Shown one piece after another: positions 63,388-64,000 of a stretch of 64,000 bases of DNA. The notes under the pieces were generated by a model. The model saw nothing but the letters and a program-made list of their open reading frames with translations, did no database searches and was not told the DNA's origin. The stretch is from assembly GCA_964463695.1 (NCBI GenBank), contig CAYXCZ010000005.1:81941-145940 (forward strand), in the 5' to 3' direction. Made by a program: the position numbers and the translations under genes. How positions within the stretch are numbered: the first letter of the stretch is position 1; each line of letters starts with the position of its first letter. This stretch comes from JALNZU01 sp964463695 (GTDB lineage: Bacteria > Bacteroidota > Bacteroidia > Bacteroidales > F082).

Positions 63388-64000
63388 ATGGAATCATATC
63401 ATTTATTCTCACATGAAGAGTTGATTGAAGAACTACTGAAGACTCAGCATGAAGTTGATACTCTGAGGAAATCTTCTGAGGCACACACTGAATATGATGA
63501 CTTTAAGGCATTCCTAAATTTCAAGCGCCTTACTGAGAATGTTTCTGATGTTGTTTTTACCTCAGATCTATCTTTCAATTTAACTTATGTAAGTCCTGTT
63601 ATTCAGCGACTTACAGGAGAAACAGTGGAAGAGCATAAAAAAAAGAAGCTTGAAGAAAAACATCCAAAAGCAACCTTAGACCATTTTAGACAGCTTCTTG
63701 AGGAAGAGCTGCAAAATGAGATGCATCCTGATGCTGACAAAAACCGAACACGAATTGTTGAAGCAGAGATATATAAAGCAGATGGAAGTCTCATCGACAT
63801 TTCGATGCATATTTCTTGTCTACGGGATACACACGATAAGCTTCAGGGATTCTTAGGGGTAATCAGAGATATTTCGGACATAAAAAAAACAGAAAGACAG
63901 CTTCAGCAAACCAAACAAACTTACGTTGACATTTTCAACACCTTGACAGAAGCCATTTATATTCTTGATGCAGATTTTACGTTTATTGAAGTTAATAAAG
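63388..64000 (+). CDS. PAS-domain signalling protein (3' truncated)
   Basis: The frame is open from the ATG at 63388 to the window edge (204 codons). A short coiled-coil start is followed by one PAS domain (about 43-160; Leu-Thr-Tyr-Val-Ser-Pro-Val-Ile and a final Val-Ile-Arg-Asp-Ile-Ser-Asp-Ile PAC-type strand), a coiled coil, and the beginning of a second PAS domain (Ala-Ile-Tyr-Ile-Leu-Asp-Ala-Asp). It is probably a PAS histidine kinase, but the output domain lies beyond the window. Linked to the 7TM kinase upstream. Confidence 0.82.
   Translation, partial: MESYHLFSHEELIEELLKTQHEVDTLRKSSEAHTEYDDFKAFLNFKRLTENVSDVVFTSDLSFNLTYVSPVIQRLTGETVEEHKKKKLEEKHPKATLDHFRQLLEEELQNEMHPDADKNRTRIVEAEIYKADGSLIDISMHISCLRDTHDKLQGFLGVIRDISDIKKTERQLQQTKQTYVDIFNTLTEAIYILDADFTFIEVNK

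Overview
The window is a gene-dense, AT-rich bacterial chromosome segment from a member of the Bacteroidota. Four kinds of evidence support this. Several promoters match the Bacteroidota consensus (TTTG, about 20 bases, TAnnTTTG) and obvious Shine-Dalgarno sequences are rare. Two secreted proteins end in type IX secretion (T9SS) type A sorting domains. There are lineage-typical families (DUF2851, DUF4296, PorT-like barrels, a 4-alpha-glucanotransferase with two CBM20 domains, a NagB/PIG-L fusion). The zapA - 6S RNA - rny order is also seen. The T9SS cargo and a tungsten-type aldehyde:ferredoxin oxidoreductase suggest a free-living, probably anaerobic or facultative, Bacteroidales-like organism rather than gut Bacteroides. 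I cannot name a genus.

Layout. 1-4 kb: the end of an ion/carboxylate antiporter gene, a WbuC cupin, the ribosome factor EttA and a glycosyltransferase. 4.1-8.2 kb: a receiver-kinase and a large TPR sensor kinase. 8.3-14 kb: a lipoprotein-like MsrB, two tandem Na+/alanine-type symporters and a DUF2851 protein. 14.1-16.6 kb: a small coiled-coil protein, ZapA, 6S RNA and RNase Y. 16.8-19.3 kb: a TPR lipoprotein, peptide deformylase, RuvX and DapD. 19.2-26.8 kb: an orphan OppC-like permease, a PorT-like barrel, NAD synthetase, NifU-C, a cysteine-free Mrp ATPase, an FAD oxidoreductase and TatC. 26.8-35.4 kb: a porin, an MmcQ/YjbR protein, MetK behind a SAM-II-like leader, RecQ, a DUF4296 lipoprotein, an exported thioredoxin-fold T9SS cargo with a lipoprotein, and DeoC.

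35.4-36.1 kb is the least explained stretch. It has three exact tandem copies of a palindromic 21-mer, a tiny zinc-ribbon gene, a second small unknown gene and a run of hairpins. 36-42 kb: MalQ, a ThiF-family E1 enzyme and, divergent from it, the aldehyde:ferredoxin oxidoreductase. 42-50.9 kb: a LacI regulator, class II aldolase, a T9SS-exported C45 hydrolase, a DASS transporter, NADP-type glutamate dehydrogenase and a DegT aminotransferase. 50.9-64 kb: TrhO, a YbaN-like membrane protein, a barrel protein, fructose-1,6-bisphosphatase, aspartate kinase, an exported serine hydrolase, a NagB/PIG-L fusion, a 7TM-PAS kinase and the start of another PAS protein cut by the window edge.

Most of the window is core metabolism: aldolase and fructose bisphosphatase for gluconeogenesis, aspartate kinase and DapD for the lysine/diaminopimelate route, MetK for SAM, and glutamate dehydrogenase for nitrogen. 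There is no CRISPR array, transposase, prophage or rRNA, and I found no tRNA by eye. Nothing looks like a complete new defence or mobile system. The most interesting items are the 21-bp palindrome array with its small genes, the SAM-II-like metK leader, the E1/AOR divergent pair and the Mrp protein with no cysteines.
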